Positions 5,409 to 7,151 of a stretch of DNA of 7,151 bases are shown piece after piece. How positions within the stretch are numbered: position 1 is the stretch's first letter; every line of letters begins with the position of its first letter. Made by a program: the position numbers and the translations under genes. The stretch is from assembly GCA_031551885.1 (NCBI GenBank), contig JAVBMX010000051.1, positions 1 to 7,151 on the forward strand, in the 5' to 3' direction. The stretch comes from Frigididesulfovibrio sp031551885 (GTDB lineage: Bacteria; Desulfobacterota; Desulfovibrionia; Desulfovibrionales; Desulfovibrionaceae). The notes below the pieces were generated by a model. The model ran no database searches. It was given only the letters and a program-made list of their open reading frames with translations, and was not told the DNA's origin.

Positions 5409-5975
5409 ATGAAGCGAAGCGCCCTTTCCGCCCTCCTTTTGTGCCTGCTGTTGTCCGGCTGCGCCAAGAACACGGTCCGCCTGGCGTACCCCGAGGAGGC
5501 TCCTTCCGTGCCCTCGGCGGCGGCGCCCAGAATTTGCGTGGTGCGCCTTGCCCAGGCCTGGGGCGGCGACCCCTCCGTGGGCGTGCGCGAAGACGGCAGT
5601 CAGTTCATGCCGGATTCCGACGTACAGGACTGGCTTACCCATTCCCTGGCCGTGGCCTTGACCAGACAAGGGCTGAATGCCGGAACCTCCTACTCCGAAA
5701 GCGCGGCCCGCGCCGCGGGTTGCACCACCATCCTGACCGGCGAGATTCAGCAGGTTCGGCTGACGGAACGTTCCCTGACCTCGTATGAAAGCTCCATGCG
5801 GGTCGTCCTGAACCTGGACACCCCCAAGGGCCGCATCTGGAAGAACAGCTTCTCTTCCGGCGTGACCCGCACGGTGGTGCCGCTTTCTTCCGCCCCGGAC
5901 GACGTGCTGACCGAAAATATGAAGGACATCACCGACTCCATGGCCCGCGCCGTGAAGGAGAAGCTGTACCCTTGA
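5409..5975 (+). CDS. Putative outer-membrane lipoprotein, YajG-like
   Basis: The 188-residue product has a lipoprotein signal peptide. It has K2 and R3, a hydrophobic stretch at residues 5-15 and the lipobox L15-S16-G17-C18, so C18 should be lipidated. The next residues are Ala and Lys, not Asp, which favours outer-membrane sorting by the rule known from enterobacteria. After a short Pro/Ala linker (about 24-40) comes one compact alpha/beta domain. It has the pattern of a strand (ICVVRLAQA), then VREDGSQFMPDSDVQDWLTH, a helix, strands, and a final helix ending EKLYP. The layout recalls the small YajG family of lipoproteins, but this rests on order and length and is not secure. AGAGG (5399-5403) lies five bases before the ATG. 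The gene overlaps the TPR-protein gene by four bases and is probably translationally coupled to it. Confidence 0.8.
   Translation: MKRSALSALLLCLLLSGCAKNTVRLAYPEEAPSVPSAAAPRICVVRLAQAWGGDPSVGVREDGSQFMPDSDVQDWLTHSLAVALTRQGLNAGTSYSESAARAAGCTTILTGEIQQVRLTERSLTSYESSMRVVLNLDTPKGRIWKNSFSSGVTRTVVPLSSAPDDVLTENMKDITDSMARAVKEKLYP
5955..5974 (+). promoter_or_regulatory. Ribosome site and overlapping TTG start of the TPR gene
   Basis: AAGGAG (5955-5960) lies inside the last codons of the lipoprotein gene, 11 bases before TTG 5972. TTGA joins the start of one gene and the stop of the other, the layout of translational coupling by re-initiation. Confidence 0.65.
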
Positions 5976-7045
5976 TTCCCCGGATCCGCCTGGCCGTTCT
6001 GTTCGGCCTGTTGTCGGTTTGCCTCGCGCCTTTCCCGTCTTTCGCGGCGGGACGGGCGCGGGAGTTTGTCGCGTCCAGGCCTTTCTATGGTCCCGTACGG
6101 GTGGAAATGGCCGAGTACGCGGCCCGCATCGCGGCGGAGAACCAGGCCATGCAAACGGCCATGCGGCAACTGGCCGGCGTGGACGAAGTGCGTTTCGCCG
6201 GGGCCGTCACAACCGGCAACCCCAAGCCGCCGGACATCCTCGGTCTGGCCTTCCTGCTGTATTCCGTCAAGGTTGAAGGCAAAGAGTTGAGCGGGTTCCC
6301 GCCCCAGATGCGGGTGGAGGTGCGTCTTTCCCTGGTGCCGCCCGAAGCCCCCGGCCGGGCCGTGGTCGCCGCCCTGGGGCGTCCCGACGTTCTGGATGCG
6401 GCGGCGCGTATTTTTGCCCGGCGCGAAGCCCTGCTGGAAGCCTACGACCAAGACGCCGCCGCGCTGTTGCAGTCATCCCCCGGCGCTGAAGGCGAGCTGG
6501 ATCTGCACGAGGCCGACAGCCGGATCAAAGCCATGAAGTCGCTGGAGTTGTTTTTTACGCTGTTGCCCCAATACGGCGGGTTATGGCCCGACCCCAAGGC
6601 GTCGCTTGAAAAGCTCAACACCTGTCTGGAAATGGACCCGGAAAACGCCCTGGCCCTGGCCTCGCGGGCCGAGGTTCTTCTCAAGCTGGACAAGGCCGAT
6701 GCGGCCATGGAAGACGCCTACGCCGCTCTGAACCTGGACGAAGCCCTGGACCGCGCCCACGACGCGTTGGGCACGGCTTTTCTCATGCGCCGGCTCCCGG
6801 CCCTGGCCGTAAAGTCCTTTGACAAGGCCGTGGGTCTGCGCCCGCGCAACGCGGTGTATTTGCAGCACCGGGCTTCGGCCTACCTGATGCTGGATGAAAA
6901 CGAGCTGATGTGCCGCGATCTTGTCGCGGCCTGCGGCATGGGCGACTGCGCAGGCATCGCCTGGGCCGGCGACAACGATTTGTGCTCCGGTCTGCCCGAA
7001 AAAGCCGCCGCCGACACCATCCGCCGCCGTCCGGACGGGAAATAA
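5972..7045 (+). CDS. Exported tetratricopeptide-repeat (TPR) protein of unknown function
   Basis: The 357-residue product begins with a signal peptide: R4 and R6, a hydrophobic core at residues 7-19, and a likely cut after A25 or A26 (PSFAA). The mature part first has a domain of about 100 residues that I do not recognise. It includes the helix VEMAEYAARIAAENQAMQ and the strand MRVEVRLSLVPPE. A helical linker follows, then TPR-like repeats from about 209 to 327, best seen at 226-259, 260-293 and 294-327. TPRs usually form a scaffold for protein contacts. The C-terminus has four cysteines within about 30 residues, possibly disulfide-bonded in the periplasm. The start is TTG at 5972, which shares TTGA with the lipoprotein stop. 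AAGGAG (5955-5960) is 11 bases upstream, rather far, but the complete signal peptide supports this start. The probable partner is the lipoprotein encoded just upstream. Confidence 0.85.
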   Translation: MIPRIRLAVLFGLLSVCLAPFPSFAAGRAREFVASRPFYGPVRVEMAEYAARIAAENQAMQTAMRQLAGVDEVRFAGAVTTGNPKPPDILGLAFLLYSVKVEGKELSGFPPQMRVEVRLSLVPPEAPGRAVVAALGRPDVLDAAARIFARREALLEAYDQDAAALLQSSPGAEGELDLHEADSRIKAMKSLELFFTLLPQYGGLWPDPKASLEKLNTCLEMDPENALALASRAEVLLKLDKADAAMEDAYAALNLDEALDRAHDALGTAFLMRRLPALAVKSFDKAVGLRPRNAVYLQHRASAYLMLDENELMCRDLVAACGMGDCAGIAWAGDNDLCSGLPEKAAADTIRRRPDGK

Positions 7046-7056
7046 GGCAAGACTTC

Positions 7057-7097
7057 TGGAGGGGCGCTGCCCCTCCAAGACCCCCCGCAAGGGGATG
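7057..7097 (+). repeat. Hairpin and partial intergenic repeat, copy D
   Basis: TGGAGGGGC (7057-7065) pairs exactly with GCCCCTCCA (7069-7077) around GCT, 11 bases after the TPR stop codon. GACCCCCCGCAAGGGGATGG (7079-7098) then resembles the second half of copy A, but the GGGGTTCCACCCC core is absent. There is no T-run, so it is not a clear terminator although it sits where one would be expected. Confidence 0.5.
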
Positions 7098-7151
7098 GAA
7101 AACCCATGACCCCCCAAAGTGCCCGCACAACCCCCCCCAACCCGCCGCGTC

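Noticed and set aside
6011..6024. Lipobox in the TPR protein (LLSVC, C17)
   Set aside because: The residue before the cysteine is Val, which is not accepted in a lipobox. A normal signal peptidase I site (PSFAA) follows.

Overview
The window is GC-rich and chromosomal in character. It looks like a sulfate-reducing deltaproteobacterium of the Desulfovibrio type. That placement is inferred from four things: a ferredoxin-fused nitroreductase, a CoA-disulfide/polysulfide reductase with a rhodanese tail, the strong GC bias at third codon positions, and GC-rich intergenic repeats of the GGGGTTCCACCCC kind. No tRNA, rRNA, CRISPR array, transposase or phage gene was found.

Layout, left to right. Bases 1-164 hold a probable terminator of an upstream gene and a G-run-rich leader. 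A 270-residue protein (165-977) joins two [4Fe-4S] ferredoxin motifs to a nitroreductase domain. A 300-base non-coding stretch with a repeat copy and a 14-bp hairpin leads to a 260-residue PhzF-family isomerase (1279-2061). The next non-coding stretch (2062-2390) is unusual. Two copies of the repeat in opposite orientation flank a less GC-rich segment and a perfect 17-bp hairpin. Then comes a 569-residue flavin disulfide reductase with a C-terminal rhodanese domain (2391-4100), closed by a perfect 21-bp hairpin terminator.

Bases 4256-4560 appear to hold a decayed remnant, with shifted reading frames, of the N-terminal region of a large secreted adhesin. The histone-like protein HU lies on the minus strand (4716-4991), with its own terminator and a clear sigma-70-type promoter. 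Divergent from it is a two-gene operon on the plus strand: a small lipoprotein resembling YajG (5409-5975) and an exported TPR protein (5972-7045). The second gene begins at a TTG that overlaps the stop of the first by four bases. A last hairpin/repeat fills 7057-7097.

The first three complete genes are probably separate transcription units, because long structured gaps divide them. Two are redox enzymes whose chemistry suits an anaerobic, sulfide-rich cytoplasm. The lipoprotein and TPR protein probably act together at the outer membrane or in the periplasm, but their job is unknown. No complete novel system is evident. The items most worth a second look are the inverted-repeat-bounded segment at 2065-2290, the adhesin remnant, and the structured leader of the lipoprotein operon.
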